From contig BLJB01000089.1 in NCBI GenBank assembly GCA_013423325.1, positions 125,788-189,787 on the forward strand: a stretch of DNA of 64,000 nucleotides, given 5' to 3'. Both the position numbers and the translations under genes were made by a program. This document shows, in pieces, positions 30,601 to 41,830 of the stretch. The stretch's first letter is position 1, and each line of letters starts with the position of its first letter. The DNA comes from Usnea hakonensis (taxonomy: Eukaryota > Ascomycota > Lecanoromycetes > Lecanorales > Parmeliaceae). A model generated the notes under the pieces. It was not told where the DNA came from. It saw only the letters and a program-made list of their open reading frames with translations, and did no database searches.

Positions 30601-32972
30601 ATGTCGAACAACAATCAAGATGTGGCCAAGGCGGCCGAGCAAGTTGCGGATGCTGAGGAGGTGAGAAGTGAGGTTGGCGGGGGCGCCGGGGAAGTTCCCC
30701 GCGCTGAAGCCGAGCAAGAGACGAGAGGAGAGGGAGAGGGAGAGGGAGAGGGAGAGGGAGAGGGAGAGGGCGAGGGAGAGGGAGAGGGCGAGGGAGAGGG
30801 ACAGGGCGAAGGTATGGTCAACAGGACACACTCCCCTCTTCTGTCATGATTTTGCCTCAAAACAATCCCTGAGCATCCCCAATTCCCTTTTCTCTCATGT
30901 TTTTGCATCAAAAAAAAAATGTCTGAGTAACCCTCCTTGTCCACACGCGTGTGGCCTGTAACTCTTCGTATTGTAACTCCAAAGTCTCAAGCTCCGCTAA
31001 TCATGGTTCAGGAGCGGCTGCAGCTCCTCAGCTAAGCATCAACGATCCCATGCCGACTGACTTCCACGCTTGGAGCAGGGAGCAGAGAAAGGCCTGGTTC
31101 GCGCCGCGGGACGCTGCGAAAAAGGCCTCGCAAAAGGCCAAGAAAGCTGCAGAGCGCGAGCAGCAGAAGGACGAGAAGCAGCAACAGAAGAGGGAGCAGC
31201 AGCAGAAGCACGAGAAGCTGAAGGCCAAGAGGGCCGAAAAGGACAAGAAGAGGGCTGCGGAGGCGGAGGAGCAGAGGAAAGCCGCGGCGGCGGCTGAGAA
31301 GCTGAGGAAGGAAGCGGGAATGACCCCGCCGACTGGACCTCGAGCAATGTCTCGACCACAACAGCGGGTTTATCCTGCTTGGCAACCACCAGTCGGTCGG
31401 TTCGGGAGCTCCTCGACGGGCCCCTCTAGTGAGTGGCACCAACAAGCTCACGCCCCCTACAACCCCTCCAACCCCATCCCTACGGTGCCTTCACCGTACG
31501 ACGCCCCCCCTCGCCACAATCCTATGGATCTCCCTCGTCCTCGTCCTACGGCTGCTCTCACCGCAGCAGCTCCCTCTGCGGCCTCGTCGGTGGTCACCGC
31601 CGGTGCACCCGCTCCTGCAGCGCCCACCCAAGTGGGTAGCAGCTCGAGGGTGCAAAAGTCCAAGCCCACGAGGAAAGAGAAGAAGGACAAGAAGAAGGCG
31701 GAGGAGAAGAAGGGTGAGGGCCTGGAGAAGGCCATCGAGCGTGCCATAGAGCAAGGTCGCCTCGAGGTGAGGAAGAAGGCGGAGGAGGAGAGGAAGAAGG
31801 CGGAGTGGGAGAAGACCACCGAGCGTGCCATGGAGCAAGCCCGCCTCGAGGTGAGGAAGAAGGCGGAGGAGGAGAGGAAGAAGGAGGAAGAGAAGCAGAA
31901 GGAGGAAGAGAGGAGGAAGGAAAAGGAGGAGAAGAAGGAGCAGCGGGAAAGGAGGACGAGGGCTGCGGAACGGCAGGTCGCCCTGCTGTATGAGCAGAAC
32001 GAGAGACACGAGCGAGAGCTGGTAAGAACCAGGCACCTGGAGGTGGTCAACAGCTTGTATCATGACACGATCATCCAGTGGGATCAACGCCTCGCCAGTC
32101 TTCAGGCCTCCCGTGCCGCGACCGTCGCTGGTGATGTTGGTCGCATGGAAGCGTTGCTCTCTATTGCCAGGCAGTTTCGCGCCCGAGCCTCCGCTATGGT
32201 GACAGAGGCGAGAGAAGACCTAGTCTCGCCCGCGGGAGCAGAAGCCCGCCAGCAACGGTTTTCCAGAGAGCTCAGCAGAGCTCAGATAATTGCCCTTTCC
32301 ACAATCGCGGACATAGCTTCCGCTCCTGCCTTTGCCCCGGCTCCCCCTGCTCCGGCCGCTCCTGCCCTCCCCTCCCTCCCCCCAATATTTCTCATTGGTG
32401 CTGCACCACCGCGTGCCGTGGGGGATGACGATGAGGAGGAGAAGGAGAAGGAGAAGGAGAAGAAGATGAAGAAGGGGAAGAAGACGGAGACCAATCTCGG
32501 TGGCTTCTCTTCGTTCGAGGAGTTTGTGAGGGGGTTGCCAAACCTTGGCCGTACCGTCATCAATGTCACCAACTCCAGCTTTGGCGGCACCGTCATCAAT
32601 GCCACCAACCCCAATGCTGCTCAGCCTCCGGTGCGCAGGCCGGCTGAAGTAACACCTCGACAATTGCTCCTGAGCGATGACATGGATATCGACCCGCCTG
32701 AAGCAACACCCCGACAACTGCTCCTGAGCGATGACATGGATATCGACTCGTCTGAGAGTGCGCAGCCCAACGACCGCCAGATGGTTGTCCACGGCTCTCG
32801 AATGGCCAACGGCATCCTAGTCGATCCCTCTGGTCGCATCGTCAACTCTAGGGGCCAGCTCATTGACGCTGCGGGAGATTTGGTAGATGGCGACTTCTAC
32901 CTCATCGACCCATTCACTCGTCAAAGAAGACTGGACCTCCGAGGTCGGCCGTTGCAGGGTCGTCGCCACTAG
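30601..32972 (+). CDS. coiled-coil family A, intact long member
   Basis: Exons 30601-30811 and 31012-32972 join in phase 1 across a 200-bp intron and give about 723 residues. Exon 1 is acidic and ends in an uninterrupted Glu-Gly dipeptide run encoded by GAGGGA hexamers. Exon 2 opens FHAWSREQRKAWFAPRDAAKKA, followed by a Lys/Glu/Ala coiled coil and a Pro/Ser-rich region (PSPYDAPPRHNP, ASSVVTAGAPAP). Two near-identical repeats (TTERAMEQARLEVRKKAEEE type) and the RQVALLYEQNERHERELVR..VNSLYHDTI block come next. Then follow EDLVSPAGAEARQQRF, an Ala/Pro tract, TVINVTN repeated, and two TPRQLLLSDDMDID repeats. The C-terminus is a Gly/Asp-rich tail (PSGRIVNSRGQLIDAAGDL). No enzyme motif. A scaffold role is only a guess. 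Confidence 0.75.
30722..30808 (+). repeat. GAGGGA hexanucleotide run encoding Glu-Gly repeats
   Basis: About 14 tandem GAGGGA/GAGGGC hexamers inside exon 1, ending next to the intron donor. Probably length-variable. Confidence 0.95.
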
Positions 32973-32984
32973 CTTCTTTCCTCG

Positions 32985-33565
32985 CCACTAGCTTTTTTAA
33001 CTGAGTACCTAAGGGATCTCGCCACTGGATCCTGATAAAGACAATTAAACTATCCAACTGAGTAGCTGAAGGATTCGACTGGATTCTGATAGTGAAGGTT
33101 GGCAAAGCGGCACCTCTTTCTTCGCACAATGGCACTCATTTTCTTCGCCCAACGACATCATTTCGCTTTAACCGAGTACCTAAGGGATTTCACCAATGGA
33201 TCCTGATAAAGACGGTTAAGATATGCAACTGAGTACCTAAGAGACCAACATCCTGATAAAGACAGCTGAAAATTCCAATTGAGTAGCTGAGGGGTTCGAC
33301 TGAATTCTGATAGTGAAGGTTGGCAAAGCGACACTTCTCTCTTCGCACATTGGCACTCCTTTTCTTCGTCTAACGACATCATTTCGCTTCAACTGAGTAC
33401 CTAAGGGACCAACATCCTGATAAAGACAGTTCAAAAGTCCAACTGAGTAGCTGAGGGATTCAACTGAATCCTGATAGTGAAGGTTGGCAGGTTCAACTGA
33501 GTACCTAATGGACCAACGAATGGATCCTGATAGAGAAGGTTGGCAAAGCGACACCTCTAACATCG
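32985..33565 (+). repeat. degenerate tandem array (~55-bp subunits in ~220-bp units)
   Basis: AACTGAGTACCTAAGGGA, GGATCCTGATAAAGAC and GATAGTGAAGGTTGGCAAAG recur many times. A larger unit ending CTTCGCACATTGGCACTC...CAACGACATCATTTCGCTT occurs twice (near 33120 and 33340). It directly follows the stop codon of the family A gene. No coding sense seems conserved. Confidence 0.9.
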
Positions 33566-34886
33566 CCTAACAGTATCCTTTTGGCCAAGTTTGAGATTTC
33601 CAAATCTCTAAATGAGTAACCAAAGGAACTAATCGAATGACATCGACATATCCAATTCTCGCCATTGGCATGATTCTCGACATCTCTAATTCCTGCAATC
33701 GGTGTATTTTTCAGAAGTGTTCATTCAAGACTGTTCTCGGTGGAAGCAATATCCACTGGCATTCTTACGAGAGCACAGCTTGCATATCCACTGGCATTCT
33801 AAGGATAGCATGCGACGACAAATTGCAGCAGAGCAGAGACTAGGCTGCCCTCTTGCGTAGGAGACATCAAGCCAGACTGAAACTAGGCTGAGTTCCAGCT
33901 TAGGAGACAAGAAGCCAGACTGACTTCCTGACATCCCCTAACGACAAGTTTCCAACTGGCAAGACGACAAGAGCGAAGTGTGTGTGTGGAAAATGGTGGG
34001 TGGGATTGAAAATGGTTGTGATATCGGACCGGAACATGTCTCTCGAGATGTGCGGTTTCGGCATCGCAACCAGCAGCCTTAACATGTCTCAGATTGTTGG
34101 TATATGCCGACAGAGATGTGGGTTTGCAAGTGGGTGGTCTCTCCAATAGGAGAACCGAAATCCTTGAGCAGCATCGACTTCCAGAATCGTACATACCTTG
34201 GTCCCTGTACGTGGATGTTCTTTTGCTAGCGCTTGGATATGAATTGCTCTTAAGTACCGGACGATGACTCGCGCTCTCTTGGGGTGTGACGATTCATGTA
34301 AAGTACGATAGCGAGCCACGGTTGAAAGTCCGTGGGCGAGTTGAGCAATCAACTCCCCTCATTACAGTTTGTGCTTTATGCAAGACTGTGGAGAGGGTGC
34401 TTCTCTGTTTGATTCATCGATTCCCCTTGCAAGAAAAGGCGGACTGTTCATCTAGGATGCACTACTCCCTCAACACATGAACAAAGTATACATATATTAA
34501 CCTGGGGCTTATGTACAGATTGGCCTGAGACTTAGACATGAGCTATATATACAATATATTGACCCGAGACTTAAATTTGAACTATACTGCAATATGGGGA
34601 AATGTTCTCCATGAACGGTATTTATAAAACACACTAATTTTTGTGACCACAAAACTAGGTAATTACGTATTCTCCAGAATCTACCTACAGCTACATCATC
34701 ATCCATCATCATCCATCATCATCATCCATCACATATCACCCATCACCTATTACTCATTACCTACTACCTGTTAGTTGCCACCTATTATACTTCTATCTTC
34801 ACTCTTCACCCACTCTTACCCTACACCCATCTCCCATCTCCCATCACCCTCTCCCATCTCCCAAATCACTTTTTTTAGAGCAGAAG
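33566..34886. other. spacer, no gene seen
   Basis: It contains a weak copy of the shared 3' element at 34357-34402 (CCTCATTACAG, CTTTATGC, ACTGTGGAGAGGG) and, at 34690-34870, CATCATCCATCATC and CACCCATCTCCCATC simple repeats forming the leader of the next gene. Confidence 0.5.
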
Positions 34887-36643
34887 ATGCCTCCAAAGAA
34901 GTGGTCAAGAAAGGAGGAGAAGAAGAAGGTAAAAGATATCATGACAGAAATCCAGCAAAAGGGCTCGGATCTCGCCGAGCTGTCGAAGAGACGACGACAA
35001 GTTCTTCGAGCAGCAGTCCCTGGCATACACCGGCAAGAAGCGAATGATGTCCTCCAGAGTGCCGAGGACTGGAATAAATTCTACAACGACGAAGCCACCT
35101 GGTTGCAACAAAAAGCAAAATCAGAGGCCCAGCAGTCGATCGACGACGACGAGGTATTTGATCATACACAGTGGCCCTCGAAACAAGTCAAGATTTTGAA
35201 AGTCGGTTGGAAGATGTCTCGGCCCGCTTGGAGCACCGCAACCAGGAGATGATCAGGCTACAAGAAGAAAACGCTGGAGAAGTGGCCAGGCTACAAGAAG
35301 AGAACGCAGAGGAGGTTGCCAGGCTACAAGAAGAGAATGCGGAGATGGCCAGGATGCAAGAACTGTTCGAGGATGCTGTCATCGATGTCAAGACGACCGA
35401 AAAGCAACTGGCCGAGTTGGAAAAGTCTTATGAGAGGATGAAGAAATTGAATGAGGCCTCCGAAAAATCAAATGCTCGATTGAATGAAGACTTGAAAGCG
35501 ACCGATGCTACCCACAAGACGGAGATTCAAATCATGCAACGTGATGAGAGGAAGATGGCAGCTCAAGAGAAGGACGGGGTGCAATCTGAGCTCGATGCGC
35601 TGAAGCTCAAATTCAGTGAGCTTCAGACTTCTTCCGCTAATGCACAGCAGAAGCACGACCAAGATATGGCGGAAAAAGAATCCAACCTCGATGACTTCAA
35701 ATCCAAATACGAAAAGAATCGGGCCTCTTCTATCAAGGCACAGCAGAAGTTCAATGCAGATATTGCAGCCAAGGAGCAGAAGCTCAACGAAGCCATGGCT
35801 GCCAAGGAGCAGAAGTTCAACGAAGCCATGGCGGCCAAGGAGCGTGAGCTCGACGAAGCCATGGCTGCCAAGGAGCAGAAGCACGACGAAGCCATGGCTG
35901 CCAAGGAGCAGAAGCACGATGAAGCCATTGCTGCCAAGGAGCATGTTTACGAAGCTGATAGACAGAAAGCAGCTCAAGAGAAGAGGGAGATGCAATCCAA
36001 GCTCGATGCACTCCAAACCGACCTCGACAATCTTAACGGGCATTCCAGGCAATCAGAAGTGGACCGTCGGATGGACCAGGATAGAATCAAGATCTTGCAA
36101 GCCAGTCTCGCTGGAGAGAGGAAAAACCTTGGGAACGCCAAAGACCAGGCTGCGCGAGACAGCATCAAGATTACTGATTTGGAGACAGAGCTTGGTGAAG
36201 AGAAGCAGGAGGTCAAGAAGGCGACCCTACAACTTCAAGAAGTGGACGACCAATACTCGTTACTTGCGAAGCACAACGTCACCAAGACTCCGACGATTTC
36301 ATCACGCCCAATTCAAGAACTCAAGGCTATCCTCATCCGCGCCGCAGGCTTGTCTCAATCCACTTCTAACATTGAAGCAGCTAGGATTCTGGACTCCACG
36401 AACACCGACCTTTCGGAAGGGACGCAACTCATCGCCGATTCATCCCCCAACGTCTTCATCCTGGTCGTATCTGGTAAAGTTGAAATCTTCGACAAAGCTG
36501 ACATATATTGTGTTGAACACGATACTTTACTCAACATACGTCTTATTACGGACGAGAAGAGCTTACTAGTGTGCGGCCACCCGAGGAACACTGAAAAGCG
36601 CAAGGTCTGGGAGAACTGGAGAAAGAGATATGCTGTCTTGTGA
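34887..36643 (+). CDS. long coiled-coil protein with 10-residue repeats; intron uncertain
   Basis: A first frame from the ATG at 34887 (MPPKKWSRKEEKKKVKDIM, AVPGIHRQEANDVLQSAEDW) runs to about 35150. A second frame continues from about 35188 (QDFESRLEDVSARLEHRNQE) to the stop at 36643. A GAGGTATTTG donor at 35154 exists, but no acceptor found joins it in phase without removing coding-looking heptads. Either the intron is 35154-35245, or a weaker donor at 35135 is used, or there is a frameshift. The body is nearly all coiled coil, with six 10-residue repeats EAMAAKEQKx[ND] at 35757-35946. The last ~110 residues (NVFILVVSGKVEIFDKADIYCVEH, VWENWRKRYAVL) look like a globular tail. Family unknown. 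Confidence 0.6.
35757..35946 (+). repeat. 30-bp in-frame tandem repeat in coiled-coil gene
   Basis: Six copies of GAAGCCATGGCTGCCAAGGA plus AGCAGAAG-type ends, each encoding a 10-residue unit EAMAAKEQKH/L/F-[DN]. Confidence 0.95.
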
Positions 36644-38477
36644 AGGGAGGCTTTTGACTGCAGCAAACCATTCTGATGAGCCGCAAGGGCTTCGCATTGG
36701 TTTCTGTGAGAGTCACAAATCGGGTTTCAATTCCCTGGACTGGCCATCCTCATTTCAATCATGGCTTCAGCCATGGTGTGGAGAGGACTGAATGGTGCTG
36801 GATATCGTTAAGGGGGGGTAAAGGTCTCAAAAGCTGGAGCATCAGTATGGTAATTTAAGTAGTCTTCTGTCAAAGATGCTTCTTCTTCTATTGATAACTG
36901 TGTGTAATAGGTTTTCTATGGGAGAAGAGCTACGTAATTTCCAAGACCACTGAGGATAGGGTTGAGAGTGGTGCACATCTCCAACACATCAACATCATGG
37001 TAATGGAGGATAGTTCCATCGCATTTTCAGCGCTTGTGAAATAGTCGATCCTGACGACGGTCCAGATGTGGCACTTGTGCTGGGTTGGGAGCGTGGTGAT
37101 TGGAACACTCCCCTCAAAATTTCCCTGACCCTCAAAATATCCTTTACCTTCGAAGCCTCCAATTCCTACAAAAGTTCCTTTCCCCTTAAAGGTTCCAGGT
37201 CCCTCGGAGCTCCGAGGGGAGCTCCCCATTTAAAATTGTGACTAGGAGATCTGATAGCAAAATAAGCATAGCCACAATTCGGAAAATTCAACAAAATTCT
37301 CAACAAGCAAACAAGCAAAATTAGGCCTGTGTCTTCTATCCACTTCATACAGCCCACGATCCACGATATCATCTTTTTCTTTTCCTTGAACCCGAAGCGC
37401 TGGACGCTACCAAAGGATGCATTTGCGCTTTGCGCAAGCTGGGTTAGAATAATGAGATTGCCTTTGCACTGGGCTCTTGTGGTGAGCACCGGATCGTCTC
37501 GAAATGTTTACTCGACGTGGCTGCAGTTGAAGTGGATCGGTACATCTGCCTTTCCCGTACCACATCCATACAAAATGCAACAACGGGTGTCATCAGACAA
37601 CCACTGAGAGTGGCCACATATCATCACGGCTTCAGTCGGCAGTTTCTTCTAACAGAATCATACTCCCTCTTGCAGATGGTCATAATTGTGGTAGGGTCGG
37701 GATGACGAAGCAATTTGCCATCTTTCGTTCCGCATAACTGACTTCGGAACTGAGTGATCTCCTTGGACAGGGACTTGCGATGACGCTTCATGCGTGCACT
37801 GGGAACCCTGTTGGCAGCGCCTGCGAAGCGCTGGATTTCCCGCTGTACCGTACCATGGAAGGAGGTGGGGATTTCCAGGCATCGCGATACACCCCATTTG
37901 TGCCGGCGACACCGCCCGTATAGCGGCGAAGCGGTACGCTTTGTCAGCTTCCTTTATCGCTTCGTTGTCGCAAACACTCACGGGTGACCAAAATCTTTTC
38001 GGTGAAGAGAGAAAAGAAAAGTGGGAGATTCAGTGTCAATATATACACAACACAACACGCCAGTGGTTGCGTGGCAACTCTGGTTTCGCTGTCGCGGCTA
38101 ATCTGCTCTTGGATTCGGATCCAGACGGCCGTGTCTTCTCAAGTAATCCCACTTGTGTTGGCAGATGGTCATGACCATGGTACGATCGGGATGATACCCA
38201 TTTGAATTCCTGGTCATGATTATGATAAGGATGGGGCTGCTAGTGTTGATAGCGAAATGTGGGCGTTTCAAATCCTACTCCGCATTTCGATCTGATCGTG
38301 GAACCTCCTTCGAATGGTTCTCTTGTCTTCCACTTGTCAGCTAATTTTGGACCTGACAACTCAGATGATCTGTCTAGAGTTAGCTCAACTGGATCGGTGT
38401 TATTTTCTTGTAGGGTGCACGCGCTCCGCGTCTGACACACTCCTACTTGTGTAGGCTGAGAGGAACAGAGAGTGATT
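36644..38477. other. spacer, no gene supported
   Basis: It holds the shared 3' element at 36721-36790. Near 37100-37190 a minus-strand Gly/Phe repeat (FEGKGYFEGQGNFEG) comes from CCTCAAAATTTCC-like repeats. At 37658-37981 a minus-strand frame cannot be assigned. Confidence 0.4.
36721..36790 (+). repeat. shared 3' element, copy 3
   Basis: GGGTTTCAATTCCCTGGACT, GGCCATCCTCATTT, and ATGGCTTCAGCCATGGTGTG; about 80 bp after the stop of the 34887 gene. Confidence 0.75.
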
Positions 38478-39412
38478 ACCAAAGTCTCGGTATGCTTGAC
38501 TGATTCCTTTCTTTGCTCTCATGTCCTCAGGTCTCCAGCGTCAGAATAAGACACCGGCAGCCTCAGGTCTCCATGGGATTGGAAAGGGCTCATCATCTTG
38601 GGTGAGGTCGACGATGTCGGTAGTGGAGGATGTTTCCGTCTTTGCTCGCTTCGGCGATGAGGAGAGAACACCAATCCGAATTGCGCTTGTTAGACACATG
38701 GGGCCTTGGTTGAAAGTTTTCTGTACCCGCTGCGGGCAGCAGCGTCGGATTTTGTCCACGAGAGATGGGCTTGATGCTCCCAAAGTCTCGGTAAAAAAAA
38801 AGAAAGAAAGAAAGGCTGCCTGGATTCTGTCCACGAGGAATGGACGACGTTGATGACCTGCTTTGCACCAATGGCGAACGGATGGACCGAGGGCATTTCG
38901 CCAAAGTCTCGATAGCTACCGCGCTGATTTTGTCCACGAGAGATGGGCTTGATGTTCTTGATGAGCTGTTTAGCACCAATGACAAAAGGGGGGACCGAGG
39001 GCATTTCGCACAAGTTTCGGTATGCCATCTGGGAGCATTCACGCCAACTGGAACATGTAATGATTGCCACTCTTTTCATAGTCGTCGACCACACAGCTAC
39101 CCTCCGAAAGGAACCGACCGAGAGGGATTGCCAAAGTCTCGGTATGCTTGACTGATTCCTTTCTTCGTTCTCATGTCCTCGGGTCTCCAGTGGTCAGGAT
39201 AAGACACCGGTCCACAGCGTCTTTTCGTCGGAGTCATGCTTGCCTTTGACAGAAGTAGAGCTGGGGAAATTCAGGACTCGAATGCTGGTGATTGTTTTGT
39301 GCCCAAGGGCGGTGCAGTGGTCGATCAGCATGCGGACGATATTGCTCTTGTTGGGGTATCTAAGAAGCGCAAATCGTCGATCGGTTTCGAGTAGGCGTGG
39401 GGTTGTACTTTT

Positions 39413-39540
39413 ACTGTGATGCGATTTTCAAGCGGACTGCGTCATATTAGCACCTCCGCCTAGTTAAGGATGAGTCTAGCTTACAAACAAAGCCAACGGC
39501 CAGGTAGCGACGGCAGCGGGGGAACCTGATGAAAGGAGGC
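39413..39540 (-). pseudogene. membrane-protein repeat fragment with the repeated intron
   Basis: On the minus strand LAVGFV precedes an intron almost identical to that at 8459-8506. After it the frame reads RLKIASQ and stops. Only this short stretch is recognisable, and it lies inside the repeat array. Confidence 0.5.
39437..39484 (-). other. repeated ~48-bp intron, copy 4
   Basis: GTAAGCTAGACTCATCC donor end, TTAACTAGG core, TGCTAAT branch site, ATGACGCAG acceptor end. Confidence 0.7.
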
Positions 39541-39959
39541 GAGAGTCTTTCGCCAACGTCTCGGTATGCTTGACTGATTCCTTTCATTGCTCTCATGTCC
39601 TCATGTCACCAGCTTCAGGATAAGACACAGGCATAATGGGATTACGGACAGCGTCGATGATGTCTCGGTATGCTTGACTGATTCCTTTCTCTGCCCTCAT
39701 GTCCTCAGGTCTCCAGCGGTCAGGATAAGACACCGGCCTAACGGGATTACGGACAGCCTCGATGAGAATTCTAAGCTTCGACCTAGGGTTCTCAGAGTCA
39801 GTGCTCGTTCTGTAAATGTAGGTGGAGCCAACGGGTAAAGAAATAGAACCATGGCTGGCGTGAATCACTTGGGATAAAGTGGTACATACCAATTGCTCTA
39901 CAGACTGTCCGATCGTCGTTGTTCATCTGTTCACCTTTGCTCGAGATGCGAAATGGCAT

Positions 39960-40790
39960 TTGTGCGAAATGTGACACCAACCGACCCCCAAAAATTCGAA
40001 GCCGGCTCGAGCTCAGCCCTTGGAACGTCAGAAGGCATTCGGGGTCTGTAGTCAGGTGAGTAGATTGCAGTCTGGTGTAAATCACTTTCGGTAAAGCGGT
40101 CGGAAGCACGCACCGATTGCTGCAGTCAAACCCGGCTCTAGCTGCTGCCTCAGCACATCCCCATTGCTGTCGTCAAACCCGGCTCGTTGCTGCCTCAGCG
40201 ATCGGAGCATCAGAAGGCCTCATTTCGGGATCTGTAGTCAGGTGAGTATATTGTAGTAATAGAAATGGAGGCCAAGTACCTTCATATCATCTGGTGACAC
40301 CCTTCATACCCGCAGATGGTATCCGTCTGGTAGACATGTAGCTTGAATCTTCTTCCCGCGAAACCTTCAAAGCCGGCTCGAGCCGCTGCCTCAGCACCAG
40401 ATGCTCCTGATGTAGCCCATCTTATTCTTCTCCTCAGCTTTCGTGGTCACTCCTGGTGTCTGTCTGGTAGACACGTAGCTTGGATGTCCTTCCCCACGAG
40501 ACCTTCAAAGCCAGCTCGAGCTCAGCCCTTGGAGTATCAGAAGGCATTCGGGACCTGTAGTCGCGTGAGTAGATTGTAGTAACAGGAATGGAGGCCAAGT
40601 ACCTCCGTATCATCCGGTGTGACACCCGTCATACTCGCAATTGACATCTGTCTGGTAGACACGTAGCTTGGCTCTCCTTCCCCACGAGACCTTCAAAACC
40701 GGCTCTGGCTCAGCCCTTGGAACATCAGAAGGCATTCGGGACCTGTATTCGCGTGAGTAGTTGTAGTAATAGAAACGGAAGCCTTATGAC
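39960..40790 (-). repeat. degenerate tandem array, ~170-220 bp units (RSRMPSDTPRAELE)
   Basis: CTCAGCCCTTGGAACATCAG plus AAGGCATTCGGGACCTGTAGTC recurs near 40010, 40190, 40525 and 40710. TCTGGTAGACACGTAGCTTGG recurs near 40328, 40468 and 40655. On the minus strand the unit reads YSRDYRSRMPSDTPRAELEL. GGTGAGTAGATTGTAG in some units looks like a plus-strand donor, so coding orientation is not certain. Confidence 0.8.
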
Positions 40791-40815
40791 CTTGTCTCCT
40801 CTGCCCTCTCGATCC

Positions 40816-41215
40816 TCTTACTTCATGGTTGGTGAAACACCGGCGGTGACTACCGACGAAGCCGTAGCTGTAGCTGGACAAGGAGGAAGTAGATGAGTAT
40901 TGTCGCAGGCAAGATGTCGTCTTGCTTGTGTTGACGCGTGGGGCAAAGTGGGTTGTGATCCTCCTTGTGCTGAGGCGTCAGGTGAGGCGTCAGGTGAGGT
41001 GAGGTGAAGTGAGGTGAGGTGAAGTGAGGTGAGGTGAGGGGCGGGCAACAAAGTGAATTATGGTCCTCCTTGTGCTGAGGCGTCAAGTGAGGTGAGGTGA
41101 GGTGAGAAAAACGCCTGCTGAGGCGGGCGATAAAGTGAATATGATCCTCCTTATGCCGAGACGTGCGGTGAGGCGGGGAAAATGCCTGGGGTGGATGAGG
41201 GCCGTGATAGGTCAA
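40816..41215 (-). repeat. GTGAG-type simple repeats with a family A scrap
   Basis: About 40960-41170 is GTGAGGTGAGGTGAAGTGAG-like simple repeat in three larger units starting GATCCTCCTTGTGCTGAGGC. At 40830-40880 the minus strand reads ATASSVVTAGVSP, matching SAASSVVTAGAP of the intact family A member. Confidence 0.7.
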
Positions 41216-41830
41216 CGGAGGAGCCAAAGAGAGCGGGGCAACGTGAAAAATCATAGGAGGCTACATGACTAGGAGTTGAGGTTTTTCAGTCAAGTAACTA
41301 GTTGTAAACAATTTCGTAACGTACTTTTAGTTCGTAATTTTATTCAGAGAGGGTGAGCCGTTCAGCCTTGGTCTGAAATTCACTTATGATGCAAAACAAA
41401 TTTGAGAGATGAATGGACTGGATACCGTGTGGGTGTGCAAGCAGTATATTACTATATCCCCTACCATGGCCATTTCTGAATGGACCAATAAAGAATGTGG
41501 GTGAGGAAGCAGTATGTGCAATCCTCTTGATACCATGCCCCCTACCATGGCCATCTCCAAATATTCCAGTAACGACTGTGATGAGGAAGAAGATGCAACC
41601 CTCACGATACCATATCCAAGTAACGACTGTGGTGAGGAATGTGCAATCCTCATGTGCCAGGCCCCCTACCATGCCATCCCTGCATGCCTGATCCCATGCT
41701 ATTCCGAATCAAATCTCCAGCCCCTGCCTGATACCACCGCCATTCCCCTGCGGCGGACAATACGTTCAATGTGATGCGCCTTTCGAGATGCTCTGGTGAT
41801 TCTAGTTGACCGGTCATGAATGTTTCTTGC
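41216..41830. other. spacer with degenerate CCATGGCCAT repeats
   Basis: From 41460 to 41670, CCCCTACCATGGCCATTTC, AACGACTGTGATGAGGAAG and CAATCCTC words repeat three to four times. On the minus strand they read GxGHGRGxGIKRIAH. No gene. Confidence 0.55.

Larger units (their letters stand above)
38478..39745 (-). repeat. multicopy coding-like repeat array (YPDRWRPEDMRA unit and IGAKQ unit)
   Basis: GTCTCGGTATGCTTGACTGA followed by TTCCTTTC and CTCATGTCCTCAGGTCTCCAG occurs near 38485, 39137, 39559 and 39665. On the minus strand it reads PVSYPDRWRPEDMRAEKGIS, then QAYRD. Between 38745 and 39045 a second unit, YRDFGEMPSVHPFAIGAKQV plus SRGQN, occurs two to three times. Frames change between units, so an intact gene is not visible. 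Confidence 0.8.

Noticed and set aside
31457..32087. Long minus-strand frames opposite the family A gene
   Set aside because: They are shadows of the GAG/AAG-rich coiled coil on the plus strand.
35468..36569. Long frames in other frames and strands within the coiled-coil gene at 34887
   Set aside because: Repeat-driven shadows of the 10-residue repeat and heptads.
40900..41200. CRISPR-like direct repeats
   Set aside because: Short GTGAG microsatellite units without unique spacers, in a eukaryotic genome.
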